In this document: positions 48,252-57,683 of the stretch, piece by piece
Layout: every line of letters starts with the position of its first letter
How positions within the stretch are numbered: the stretch's first letter is position 1
Assembly: GCA_024516155.1 (NCBI GenBank)
Contig: JAJJXM010000044.1
Span: 372,001-436,000, forward strand
DNA: 64,000 nucleotides
Source of the DNA: Pyronema omphalodes
Taxonomy: Eukaryota; Ascomycota; Pezizomycetes; Pezizales; Pyronemataceae
Direction: 5' to 3'
Translations under genes and position numbers: made by a program
The notes under the pieces: model-generated
What the model was told of the DNA's origin: nothing
Databases searched by the model: none
Seen by the model: the letters and a program-made list of their open reading frames with translations, nothing else

Positions 48252-49388
48252 TGTCACGGCTCGAGAATTATTACCTTCCCCCTCCTCGCCATTCATTCAC
48301 CTATTATCATTCGCTTCATTATTCAGGACTCGTTTGTTTATTTATTTCTATGATCCTTCGGACTTCGATCATCGCTCGTCACTCGCCTGGGTTAGAGTTA
48401 CGCGCAATTCCCAAATTGTCAACAAGGTCACGTGACCTATCTTCAGGGTTAGGGGTCTGCTCGGATCCCTTTTCGGAAATTCCATACCTACGGTCTACCG
48501 ATCATCTTATCCGATTAGATAAGATCGGTCACGTGTCTCTTATCAGTAGTAGATCAGTATGCACGTGCACTGGTCTGCTCATGTGCTCACACGTCACTAG
48601 GGCTAGGGCACGATCATCTTATCGATAGGATAAGATCTAGTCATGTGACCTTATCAGTGTTGCACCATCGTTCCAATCGCAGCTGATCTGGATTCACGTG
48701 ACTAGGGTTAGGGTTGCACCCGCACGCACACAAACTAGGGTTAGGTTTGTGACCGTACGCGCACAGCTAGGGTTAGGGTTACGGAAGCACGCGCAGGATT
48801 AGGGTTACGGAAGCGCGCGCGTGACTACGCTTAGGGTTACGCTAGCGCGCACGCGAAGTACGCTACTGTGCACGCGAGTTACGCTATCGCGCACGCGAGA
48901 TACGCTAACGGGCGCGCGACGAGGCTGTGCACGCAAACACGCTAATTTGGTACGAATGCGTTAGCGCCTCTAGAACGCGCAACCGCGTCCGCGTTGTTTA
49001 CTTAGTTATTTTTCGGGAAAAATCTGCAAGTAGTGGCTTGGCGTGTAAGGAGGAAAAATTGTATATAAGAGGATTGTTTCTTTGTTTGTTTATTTTTGTT
49101 TTCTTTTCTCCTTACACAGTTATTTGTTTATTTACAAATTCAAATACTTTGTCGATCTTTGTTCACGTCCTCGTTCTCGTCCCCGTCTTTGGATCCCTTT
49201 GTCCCTTGAAATCTTTGTTTATTTCCTTAACTTCTAAACACAGAAATCTCTAAGTTGATGCTAGACACAGCTTAAAAGTTTCTAACGTTGAAGTTATTAT
49301 AAGGTTATCTTCATTGAACTCAAGAGTGAATAATTGAGAAGAGCCCTCAGGTTCTCGGTCAGCTATCTCTCCCTTGCTCACCGTTACA
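48252..49388 (+). repeat. LTR-like repeat copy B, probable 5' LTR of retroelement 4
   Basis: TGTCACGGCTCGAG to CCGTTACA, 1,137 bp. GATAAG motifs near 48510-48540 and 48630, CACGTG boxes, six or more TTAGGG/TAGGGTTAGGG-type motifs at 48705-48840, CG-rich GCGCACGCG repeats, and TATATAAGA at 49062-49070. Three bases inside its 3' end, ATAACTGTGTAA (49391-49402) is the exact reverse complement of 49112-49123, about 50 nt after the TATA. This marks it as a 5' LTR of a self-priming element whose body was later invaded by elements 2 and 3. The partner LTR is not in the window. Confidence 0.7.
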
Positions 49389-49390
49389 AC

Positions 49391-49402
49391 ATAACTGTGT
49401 AA
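49391..49402 (+). promoter_or_regulatory. Self-priming primer-binding site behind LTR copy B
   Basis: A perfect 12-nt complement to 49112-49123 in the LTR. It overlaps the left arm of a perfect 11-bp hairpin (49398-49408 with 49430-49440; 21-nt GC-rich loop). Confidence 0.6.
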
Positions 49403-49403
49403 T

Positions 49404-49533
49404 CAAGACCCGCCGGCTCCACCGTCAACTCTTGATTACAACAAGCTTTACATGCTTCACAACCTCTGGTTCTACAAATTCATCAATTTATTACCGATTT
49501 TCCGTTCCCTCAAAAACCCCGTCGTACTCGACG
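49404..49533 (+). pseudogene. Interrupted unknown frame downstream of LTR B
   Basis: An open frame runs from 49395 through an ATG at 49452 (MLHNLWFYKFINLLPIFRSL) to the insertion point of element 2 at 49533. It continues in frame at 55954-56009 (AIEIARQLGNEYSATRIQY) until element 3 begins. I do not recognise the protein. By position it could be the start of the gag of the element that owns LTR copy B. Confidence 0.45.
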
Positions 49534-50067
49534 TGTCACGGCACACGGCTGACGAGCCGTTGTGTTGCGTCATCATTGTGTTGTCGTGGTCGTTGAGTGA
49601 CATCGTGCCGTTGTCTTGCCGTGTTGTGTTGTGTTGTGTTGCTGTTGTGTTGTTGTGTGTGCCGTGCCGTTGTGACTGAGAGACTGATTGATGATGGATG
49701 ACGTACCACGAGCTGGAGAGCTGTGGCGTCGCAGGTGAATTGATGGAGAACGGAAGCTTCAGGTAGCGATGTTGGATGACGGCCCAGCAAGAGTGCTGGC
49801 CGCCCCTTTGTACATAAGGAGGCTTGCCTCCCCGTTGTCGAGATTCTCCATCGAACGTCTTGTGTCTTCTCCTTGCTCCTAATATAAGACTTCTTCTCCC
49901 AAGTCCTACGTCACTCTTGTCCTTGTCCCTGTTCCTGTTTTGTGTGCCGTCCGTCTGACGAGCACTTCGGTCCTTGTCCTGCCGTTCCCCGTCCCGGAAC
50001 CTGCCTAGTCCCTCTTGCCGGTAGTGTTCAGTGTGTTCTTTGAACGTCCGTTCCTAGTTCCCTGACA
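49534..50067 (+). repeat. 5' LTR of retroelement 2 (534 bp)
   Basis: TGTCACGG to CCCTGACA. Contains a TGTTG microsatellite (about 49610-49660), a weak TATA (TACATAAGG, 49811-49819), and, 30-40 nt later, ATCGAACGT (49850-49858), complementary to the primer-binding site. Confidence 0.95.
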
Positions 50068-50069
50068 TT

Positions 50070-50078
50070 ACGTTCGAT
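50070..50078 (+). promoter_or_regulatory. Self-priming primer-binding site, element 2
   Basis: ACGTTCGAT starts two bases after the LTR and is the exact reverse complement of 49850-49858, the likely 5' end of the transcript. Confidence 0.55.
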
Positions 50079-50102
50079 CGATTAATTATTCAACCGACAC
50101 GC

Positions 50103-50345
50103 ATGAACCCCACCGGTTCTGCCTGGACCTACGCATTAAAACAAGCTCTGGAAACGCACACCTTAAACGAAACCTTTGGGATTCCCGACAGATTCGCTGG
50201 CGCAGTGCGAAGAACCATCCGACGAGCAGAAAATACCTGCTACCTTGTGGTCCGCTGGGAACTCCAGGACTACACTTATCAGGAGCACATCCGCCGCACC
50301 ATCAGACTCAAGCCAATCCTCAGAGCCCGCCAGAATGCATATTAA
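50103..50345 (+). CDS. Small ORF upstream of gag in element 2
   Basis: 80 codons from the first ATG after the LTR, basic, with no recognised domain (starts MNPTGSAWTYALKQ, ends RARQNAY). Its stop (TAA 50343-50345) overlaps the gag start codon (ATG 50335-50337) by 11 bases, in another frame. Could be an accessory protein, a coupled translation device, or an N-terminal gag piece separated by a frameshift. Confidence 0.5.
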   Translation: MNPTGSAWTYALKQALETHTLNETFGIPDRFAGAVRRTIRRAENTCYLVVRWELQDYTYQEHIRRTIRLKPILRARQNAY

Positions 50346-51681
50346 ACTTATTGACGAAGGACACTGGCAGCAAATTGTGAACGCTGCCGCCATGACCCAG
50401 TTCCCTGACGGCCATGAACCGCTTACTTTCACCAAACAACTCGCACAATCCATCTTAGACGCTCAGGACCACCCCACGGGTTATCTCTTAAACGACCTCG
50501 CGGAAACCCCCGGCTCCCGTAACAGCACTCGGGTATCCAGCCCTGCCGCCTCCCGCGCTCCGGAAGCTCCCACCCCTGCCCCCATTCCCCCTGTCGTGAT
50601 CCAGACTGGCTCCGTCCAGGTTTACCCGAAAGGCCCAGAACCAGCACCGCGAGCCGCCGCACCCCCTACCACAGCCGCAGCCGCAGCCCCCGCCCCCGCT
50701 ATAATCGCACCAATTCCAAGACCCCCCCCCCGAGACCCCGAGATCCTCCTAACCCCGGATGAACAAGCCGATACGAATGAAATTCACTATTACGAGAAGG
50801 AGCTCACCCGCCAGCGTGAACTCATCAACGCGCTACTCGCCTCCCCCGGCATCCGCGTGACCGGAGACAAGATCTCGGATCCGCCAACCTTCGACGGGTC
50901 CAACAGGGAGGACCTCCGCCGCTTTGTCTCCTTGCTTCGCATCAAGTTGGTGAGCGACGAACTACGTTTCCCGACCCCTCATAAACGGATTTCCTATGCC
51001 ATGGGCCGCCTCCGCGGACGCGCCTTGGATCAGATTCTTCCTTATATCAAGGAAAATGGCAACCGCTGGGCCCTCAACGACGTCGAGGACGTCATTAAAA
51101 TTTTACAGCGTACCTTTGGAGACCCGGACGAGCGCGCAACGGCTCGTTTCAAACTACAAAATCTCCGACAAAACAACCGCGAATTTTCGGACTATTATGC
51201 AGAGTTCTCCCGCTTAGTGGCAGAGTTAGGCTGGGACGAAGCCGCCACCATGGATGCCCTGCGTAACGGCCTGTCCCTCGAACTGCACGAAAAGTTGGTT
51301 GGCGCCCCACCCACCACCACGATGCACGAATTTGTCGACCAGTGCCAAAAATTGGACTCCCAATTGAGAGCACTTGAAAACCTCCGCAAGCTGCGCACCA
51401 ACCGCGGCCAAGTTAAACCCACTACCACCGCCACCCCCGCCACCAGTCGCCCCACCCCCGCTACCCAAGCCACCACCGCCTCCTCCAGCAAGCAAACCCC
51501 TGCCCAGGGACCCCGTCAGAAACTGTCGGCACAGGAGCGCGCGACCCGCCTGTCAGAAGGACGTTGCCTCTACTGCGGTGGCCTCGGCCACATGGCTGCG
51601 TCGTGCCCCGCCAAGACGAATGTTAAAGTGGCGAGCGTGGAACTATTGGATACTGAAGAAGAGGTGTCGGGAAAAGAATAA
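50335..51681 (+). CDS. Gag of retroelement 2
   Basis: 448 residues from ATG 50335 (MHIKLIDEGHWQQIV). Pro/Ala-rich linker (about 60-140), capsid-like region (DPPTFDGSNREDLRRF, RTFGDPDERATARFKLQNL), then a zinc knuckle CLYCGGLGHMAASC. In-frame extension to 50176 is possible but only shadows the small upstream ORF, so I prefer 50335. Ends ...SGKE at a slippery site. Confidence 0.88.
   Translation: MHIKLIDEGHWQQIVNAAAMTQFPDGHEPLTFTKQLAQSILDAQDHPTGYLLNDLAETPGSRNSTRVSSPAASRAPEAPTPAPIPPVVIQTGSVQVYPKGPEPAPRAAAPPTTAAAAAPAPAIIAPIPRPPPRDPEILLTPDEQADTNEIHYYEKELTRQRELINALLASPGIRVTGDKISDPPTFDGSNREDLRRFVSLLRIKLVSDELRFPTPHKRISYAMGRLRGRALDQILPYIKENGNRWALNDVEDVIKILQRTFGDPDERATARFKLQNLRQNNREFSDYYAEFSRLVAELGWDEAATMDALRNGLSLELHEKLVGAPPTTTMHEFVDQCQKLDSQLRALENLRKLRTNRGQVKPTTTATPATSRPTPATQATTASSSKQTPAQGPRQKLSAQERATRLSEGRCLYCGGLGHMAASCPAKTNVKVASVELLDTEEEVSGKE
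51669..51675 (+). promoter_or_regulatory. -1 ribosomal frameshift heptamer GGGAAAA, element 2
   Basis: In the gag frame the bases read G-GGA-AAA, the canonical X-XXY-YYZ pattern, followed one codon later by the gag stop (51679). The pol frame is -1 to gag and is open from exactly this site. Confidence 0.75.
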
Positions 51682-51734
51682 ACCAGCTGCAAGAAGAAGG
51701 CTCTGCCGCTGGTGGGAATATTATTGCTGATACA

Positions 51735-54700
51735 TTGCTATTATCGGGCGCAAGTTTTACTGGAAAGCTAGAATGCAAACACCTTGTTCTCTCCTGTTCC
51801 TTGTTTTCCAATAACCGCTCCGTGGAAACAGTAGCGCTCGTTGACTGCGGCGCCACTGGTATCGCCTTTGTTGACCGTAATTTCGCCCGCCATCACAAAC
51901 TCCCCCTAACCCCCCTATCTACCTCCCGAACGGTCGAAGTTATCGACGGCCGGCCCATATCCTCAGGAAAAATCACACACCTCGCCCAAGTGGAGTGTAC
52001 CATCAACGGTCACTCGGAAACCCTTCCCATGTTTGTCACCAAGCTGGGGCACTACCCGGTGGTGTTGGGCATCCCCTGGTTGAAGAAACACGACGTGACA
52101 ATAAGCTTCAGTTCCAACACTGTAAGCTTCGACTCCCAATACTGCCTGAGGAACTGCACCCCGTTGCCTGTAAGCACAACCGGTGTCGAGGTCCTGGACT
52201 CGAGGCCCCCTCCCGCTGTCCACGAGCCCGACACAAACCCCATGCCGGAGTTAGAAGACTCGGTCCCCGACCCCCCGGATGAACCCCCAATAGAGATCTC
52301 AAGTCTAACCATCTCCGACTTCAAAGAAATGGTAGAAGACGAAAGCCTGACAGTATTCTCGCTATCGTTGGACGAGATCACCGTCGCCCTACAAGACAAG
52401 CCCCCCCTCACAGATGACGAACTGAAAGACATGATCCCCGAAGAGTATCATGACTACCTCGATTTATTCAAGGAGGTCAACGCGAAGGAACTTCCCCCGC
52501 ACCGACCCTACGACCACAAGATCCCACTGAAAGAGGGATTCGTCCCCCCCTTTGGCCCGCTATACTCGCTGTCACGCAACGAGTTGCAGACGCTGAAAAC
52601 GTGGCGCGATGAGAATTTGGAGAAAGGATTTATACAACGCTCCCAGTCACCAGCCGCCTCGCCGATATTATTCGTGAAAAAATCAGACGGATCCCTACGC
52701 CTGTGTGTCGACTACCGGAGACTGAACGAAGGTACCGAGAAGAACCGGTACCCGCTGCCATTGATACAGGAAACGATGATGAATCTTTCCAAAGCTCAAT
52801 ACTTTACGACCCTTGATGTCCGCAGCGCTTATAACCTTATCAGAATGGCAGAGGGCGAAGAATGGAAGACGGCCTTCCGCACAAGGTACGGCCTGTTTGA
52901 ATCGAAAGTGATGCCCTTTGGGCTCACCAACGCGCCTGCCGATTTCCAGGCATTCATAAATGATGTCCTGAGACCATACCTAGACCAGTTTTGTACGGCA
53001 TACTTGGACGATATCCTCGTATTCTCCGAAACAAAGTCCGATCACACCGCCCACGTCCAAAAGATCTTGGAACGACTCAAACAAGAAAAACTGCACTTGA
53101 AGCCAGAGAAGTGTAAGTTTGCTAAGGCAGAAGTACAGTACCTGGGCTACAACATCGGCCGCGACGGCGCGCGCATGATGGATTCCAAAGTAGCCACAGT
53201 GAGAGATTGGAAGGAACCAACCAATTTGAAACAGGTCCAAGAGTTCCTGGGCTTCGCGAATTTCTACCGAAGATTTATCAAAGACTACTCAAAAGTGGTC
53301 TCCCCTCTGACGGCTCTGACCAAAAAGAAAGATGGTAAAGCAATCCCCTTTACCTGGGGTAAAGATCAGCAAAGCGCCTTCGACCGACTGAAGGATGCAT
53401 TTACATCAGCACCGATTCTCAAGCACTTCGACTACGAGAAACCGATTGTAGTAGAAACAGACGCATCTGACTATGTGTCTGCTGGAGTTTTATCACAATA
53501 CGACGACGATAACGTGTTACACCCCATCGCATTTTATTCCAAGAAGCATTCCCCGGCAGAATGCAACTACGAAATCTATGACAAAGAACTACTGGCAATA
53601 GTTCGTTGTTTCGAGGAATGGCGTCCCCACTTAGAGGGTTCCGCCTTCCCTATAAAAGTATTGACGGATCACAAGAAAACCGAATACTTTATGACGACAA
53701 AGTTGCTGAACAGACGACAAGCGCGTTGGTCCGAGTTCCTGTCTCGGTTCAACTTTGTGATCACCTATCGACCGGGAACGTTGGGAGGAAAACCGGACGC
53801 CCTGACAAGACGAGCCGCCGACCTCCCCGAAGAGGGAGACGAACACATACTGGCGAACCAGCAAGCTGTTCTAAAGCCACAAAACTTTCAGTTATGCATG
53901 ACCCCGCCCATGAAACTCGCACCTTCCGAAGTAGACCTCCTGTTCACAGAGGGCTACAAGACAGATTCATTCCCCAACCGAGTGTTGGGAATGCTGGAAG
54001 ATGGTACACAAATCTGTAAGGACATATCACTCGCCGATTGCCCCGTGTTGGAAAACAGATTGTACTACCGAGACTGCCTCTATGTCCCCGCGCTGGATAA
54101 ACTACGATTGAAACTACTGCAAGATCACCACGACCCCCCCACCATGGGACACCCGGGCCGTGCGAAGACTTTCGAACTCCTCGCCAGGAATTATTACTGG
54201 CCCTCGATGAGAAAAGCTGTGGACCAATTCGTCCGAAATTGCCACAGTTGTAAAAGAACAAAAGCCACCCGCCACGCACCCTATGGAACCTTGAAGCCCC
54301 TACCGGTCCCGCACCACCCTTGGCAGAATATATCTGTGGACTTTGTTACTGGACTACCGACATCAGAAGGCTTCGACGCAATATGTGCGATCGTTTGCCG
54401 ACTCATGAAACAGCGGCACTTAGTGCCCTGTCACTCCACGATAGACGCAGAAGGCTTCGCGCAACTCTTCCTGGAGAACGTATTCAAACTACACGGCCTG
54501 CCAGACACAGTAGTGTCCGACCGCGGTCCGCAATTTGTGGCCCATTTCTGGAAACACCTGGCAAATTGCATGGGTATCGAAATTGCCACGAGTACGGCAT
54601 TCCATCCCCAAACCGACGGCCAAACAGAGAGAATTAACGCGGTTACGGAGCAATATCTCCGCGCGTACGTCTGTTATTTACAAGACGATTGGAAGAAATT

Positions 54701-55403
54701 TTTACCACTGGCAGAATTTGCTGCAAATAACCAAGTTTCGGATACAACGTCGCTGTCTCCGTTCTACGCTATATACGGCCGACACCCCAAATGCTCTTTC
54801 GAACTGGAAATCAGGACAGACAATCCTGAAGAAGTGAAAGCGAACGCGGTAGCGGAAAGGATGTCACACATCCATGACGTCTTACGTTCGGAAATGAAAT
54901 ACGCCCAAGCCCGCCACATAGAAGCCGCCGACAATTCCCGACTCCCCGCGCCGGTCTTCAAACCAGGAGACCTGGTATGGCTGGACGCCCGCAACCTCAG
55001 AACCCGCCGCCCCTCAAAGAAACTGGAAAACAAGCACCTAGGCCCCTTCACCGTGTTACGGCCCATTGGATCCCACGCCTATGAATTGGATATACCGGAA
55101 ACAATGAAACATCATAGGACCTTCCCCGTGTCCCTACTAAACCCAGCCCCTTCGGACCCCCTCCCTGGCCAGATTATCCCACCGCCCCTACCGGTAGTAG
55201 TAGACGGCGAAGAAGAATGGTTCGTGGATGAAATTCTTGATAGCCGTTGGTCAAGAGGAAACCTGCAGTACCTCGTCAAGTGGACCGGCCATGACTCTCC
55301 AACTTGGGAACCGGAAACGAACCTTTCCGAAACTGAGGCCGCTGAGAAATTCCATCAGCTATACCCGGACAAACCTTCTCCTCTCGTAGGAACTCGAGCC
55401 TAA
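51735..55403 (+). CDS. Pol of retroelement 2: PR-RT-RNase H-IN-chromodomain
   Basis: 1,222 codons shown from the first start-like codon; the true product is a Gag-Pol fusion entering this frame at 51669. Protease: LVDCGATG (Asp-Cys-Gly rather than the usual Asp-Ser/Thr-Gly). [26 protein letters not shown] and YLDDILVFSE (about residue 421). RNase H: VETDASDY (about 573). Integrase: HHCC finger (DHHDPPTMGHPGR to CHSC), DDE core in VDFVTGLP, VSDRGPQF and QTDGQTERIN (about 868-962). Chromodomain: EWFVDEILDSRW and YLVKWTGHDSPTWEP (about 1158-1212), which in chromoviruses guides integration to chromatin. No internal stop. Confidence 0.96.
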   Translation: MLLSGASFTGKLECKHLVLSCSLFSNNRSVETVALVDCGATGIAFVDRNFARHHKLPLTPLSTSRTVEVIDGRPISSGKITHLAQVECTINGHSETLPMFVTKLGHYPVVLGIPWLKKHDVTISFSSNTVSFDSQYCLRNCTPLPVSTTGVEVLDSRPPPAVHEPDTNPMPELEDSVPDPPDEPPIEISSLTISDFKEMVEDESLTVFSLSLDEITVALQDKPPLTDDELKDMIPEEYHDYLDLFKEVNAKELPPHRPYDHKIPLKEGFVPPFGPLYSLSRNELQTLKTWRDENLEKGFIQRSQSPAASPILFVKKSDGSLRLCVDYRRLNEGTEKNRYPLPLIQETMMNLSKAQYFTTLDVRSAYNLIRMAEGEEWKTAFRTRYGLFESKVMPFGLTNAPADFQAFINDVLRPYLDQFCTAYLDDILVFSETKSDHTAHVQKILERLKQEKLHLKPEKCKFAKAEVQYLGYNIGRDGARMMDSKVATVRDWKEPTNLKQVQEFLGFANFYRRFIKDYSKVVSPLTALTKKKDGKAIPFTWGKDQQSAFDRLKDAFTSAPILKHFDYEKPIVVETDASDYVSAGVLSQYDDDNVLHPIAFYSKKHSPAECNYEIYDKELLAIVRCFEEWRPHLEGSAFPIKVLTDHKKTEYFMTTKLLNRRQARWSEFLSRFNFVITYRPGTLGGKPDALTRRAADLPEEGDEHILANQQAVLKPQNFQLCMTPPMKLAPSEVDLLFTEGYKTDSFPNRVLGMLEDGTQICKDISLADCPVLENRLYYRDCLYVPALDKLRLKLLQDHHDPPTMGHPGRAKTFELLARNYYWPSMRKAVDQFVRNCHSCKRTKATRHAPYGTLKPLPVPHHPWQNISVDFVTGLPTSEGFDAICAIVCRLMKQRHLVPCHSTIDAEGFAQLFLENVFKLHGLPDTVVSDRGPQFVAHFWKHLANCMGIEIATSTAFHPQTDGQTERINAVTEQYLRAYVCYLQDDWKKFLPLAEFAANNQVSDTTSLSPFYAIYGRHPKCSFELEIRTDNPEEVKANAVAERMSHIHDVLRSEMKYAQARHIEAADNSRLPAPVFKPGDLVWLDARNLRTRRPSKKLENKHLGPFTVLRPIGSHAYELDIPETMKHHRTFPVSLLNPAPSDPLPGQIIPPPLPVVVDGEEEWFVDEILDSRWSRGNLQYLVKWTGHDSPTWEPETNLSETEAAEKFHQLYPDKPSPLVGTRA

Positions 55404-55414
55404 TGGGGGGGTAC
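55404..55414 (+). promoter_or_regulatory. Polypurine tract of element 2
   Basis: AATGGGGGGG followed by TAC immediately before the 3' LTR; plus-strand priming site by position. Confidence 0.6.
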
Positions 55415-55948
55415 TGTCACGGCACACGGCTGACGAGCCGTTGTGTTGCGTCATCATTGTGTTGTCGTGGTCGTTGAGTCACATCGTGCCGTTGTCTTGC
55501 CGTGTTGCGTTGTGTTGTGTTGCTGTTGTGTTGTTGTGTGTGCCGTGCCGTTGTGACTGAGAGACTGATTGATGATGGATGACGTACCACGAGCTGGAGA
55601 GCTGTGGCGTCGCAGGTGAATTGATGGAGAACGGAAGCTTCAGGTAGCCATGTTGGATGACGGCCCAGCAAGAGTGCTGGCCGCCCCTTTGTACATAAGG
55701 AGGCTTGCCTCCCTGTTGTCGAGATTCTCCATCGAACGTCTTGTGTCTTCTCCTTGCTCCTAATATAAGACTTCTTCTCCCAAGTCCTACGTCACTCTTG
55801 TCCTTGTCCCTGTTCCTGTTTTGTGTGCCGTCCGTCTGACGAGCACTTCGGTCCTTGTCCTGCCGTTCCCCGTCCCGGAACCTGCCTAGTCCCTCTTGCC
55901 GGTAGTGTTCAGTGTGTTCTTTGAACGTCCGTTCCTAGTTCCCTGACA
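55415..55948 (+). repeat. 3' LTR of retroelement 2 (534 bp)
   Basis: Same ends and length as 49534-50067; a few single-base differences (e.g. GTGACATCG versus GTCACATCG). Confidence 0.95.
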
Positions 55949-56009
55949 CGACGCAATCGAAATTGCTCGACAACTTGGAAACGAATACTCAGCAACTCGA
56001 ATTCAATAC

Positions 56010-57683
56010 TGTCATACCCTACCCCGATAAGACATTTAAAAAGAATGGGGATTGTTACCTAAGTAATAACTCAAGCCAAAGGCGAGAGCTATTACTAACC
56101 ACCCTTCATCCACTTCCCGCAGGAAGTAGGATAATGGGGGGCCAGGGAAAAAGTCAGCGTCATCTAGGGCGGGGAAACCCGGGGCAGCCCCCGAGGTGGG
56201 TCTGTTTCCGATCAATGACTGCGGTTTCTAATGCGCAGCCATACCTCGAGGAACATACCGCTGCCGCTGATAAAAACCTGGAATACTTATAACCTTAGGG
56301 CCTCACTCAAAGAATTACCGAAGCCTTTGAGCGAACGCACCTCTTCCGCCGTATACGAGAAAACCGTCCAGAAAGGGTCGTGGAACTAAGAGACCCGGCA
56401 GGCCAGATATACATACGAATAGAAAGGAGAATGTGACGCAAGTAGGTCACCGCAGGAAACAGATATCAAGGTTGATGAGGATAGGAAGGTTAGGAGGGAG
56501 AGAACTGTATTTAAGTTTAATGGGATAATGTATTCACGAAACACTTTGCCGTAAAACAAGAAAACATAGTCATATGTGACCGAGGCATTACGCCTGACCG
56601 ACGGAGGAAACCGGATAAGCCAAATAACATCATACGACAGCGGAGTCTAGTCGGCCGAAGGAGATAAGGAGTTAACTACCTCTTTGGTTAGTTATCACCG
56701 GAAACCTTATCTTCGCAAACGCACCTTCGAACTGCCGATATGACGAGACAACCGTACGACGAACGAAACATCCAACCACCTCCTATTTGGGACCCCCGGA
56801 AGGCCCACAGTCTATTGCCGACCATGACGACATTATTAGATCATACAAACGACTTCACCGGATGCGACGGAATCGCCAGCCGGATATCGAAGTCCGAAGT
56901 TAGTTGCCGGAACGCGTCAGCCGGTACTGCAATGCACATTCCTCGAAATGCATTCCGATGCCTTATTATTTTTAATGACATCAGTGCAAACGACGAAAAG
57001 AACGAGTCTAGGCATTAGCAAACGACTAAGGCATCATCCGGATAACGGCCCGGAGGATGTCTTAAAGTATATTCGCGATATTAGCGTTTTTACCAAAAGT
57101 TGCATTTTGTATGGTGGAAAAATCACGTTTAGGTGTAGCCAACCAACGTCTTAGGGTACTTCCACTTCCGCCCACCACATAGTGCTTGCAGGGTATATGA
57201 GTGGGGAGCTCAAGATAAGAAAAATATAAAAGTGCCAAAAGCCCCCACTCGAAGAAGCCATCATCGAGCAACGCATTCAATACTGTCCCGAATACAACAA
57301 CACTTCCCACGAAGGGTTATTGTCATCTTTTGAGTCAATACCCGACGTCCTCAAATATATACCTTACCTCCAATCAATACAATACCTCCGGTCGTCCCTC
57401 TGAAAGAAACGACCACCAAACGAAACCGATACTCTCGAAACGCTCCCTGAGATACGCAGGAGAGTTTAAACTTATAACTGTTATCACCTCTACTTTCCGT
57501 TAGAAGAATCCCCTTGAGAAGTAATAATTCCCATTCTTGGAATTATTGCTTCTCTCTTTTCTTTCGGGAATATCAGAGTTACCCGGCCGTCCATTACCCT
57601 AGGACCCCCGGTTTACACTATAAGTTTACTCATACACCTCACCGAGTGAATCGAGAAGTACGCATCAGCCACCATATAACGAC
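56010..57683 (+). repeat. 5' LTR and leader of element 3 (end unresolved)
   Basis: Contains TATAAAAG at about 57225-57232, so transcription likely starts near 57255. The LTR 3' end cannot be fixed because the second copy leaves the window. A 16-bp hairpin (57516-57531 with 57539-57554, 7-nt loop, one T/G wobble) lies in the gag leader. Confidence 0.6.

Larger units (their letters stand above)
49534..55948 (+). mobile_element. Ty3/gypsy chromodomain retrotransposon 2, complete and intact-looking
   Basis: 6,415 bp, LTRs of 534 bp each, target duplication CGACG (49529-49533 and 55949-55953). Order: LTR, primer-binding site, an 80-codon ORF, gag, -1 frameshift site, pol (protease, RT, RNase H, integrase, chromodomain), polypurine tract, LTR. 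Only a handful of LTR mismatches and an unbroken pol suggest recent insertion and possible activity. GC-rich, with Cys/Pro-rich coding unlike its AT-rich surroundings. Confidence 0.96.

Noticed and set aside
50176..50334. N-terminal extension of element 2 Gag
   Set aside because: Entirely overlaps the 80-codon upstream ORF in another frame and adds no gag-like sequence; ATG 50335 is better placed.
51226..51495. Gly-rich minus-strand frame in element 2
   Set aside because: Complement of the Pro/Thr-rich Gag linker.
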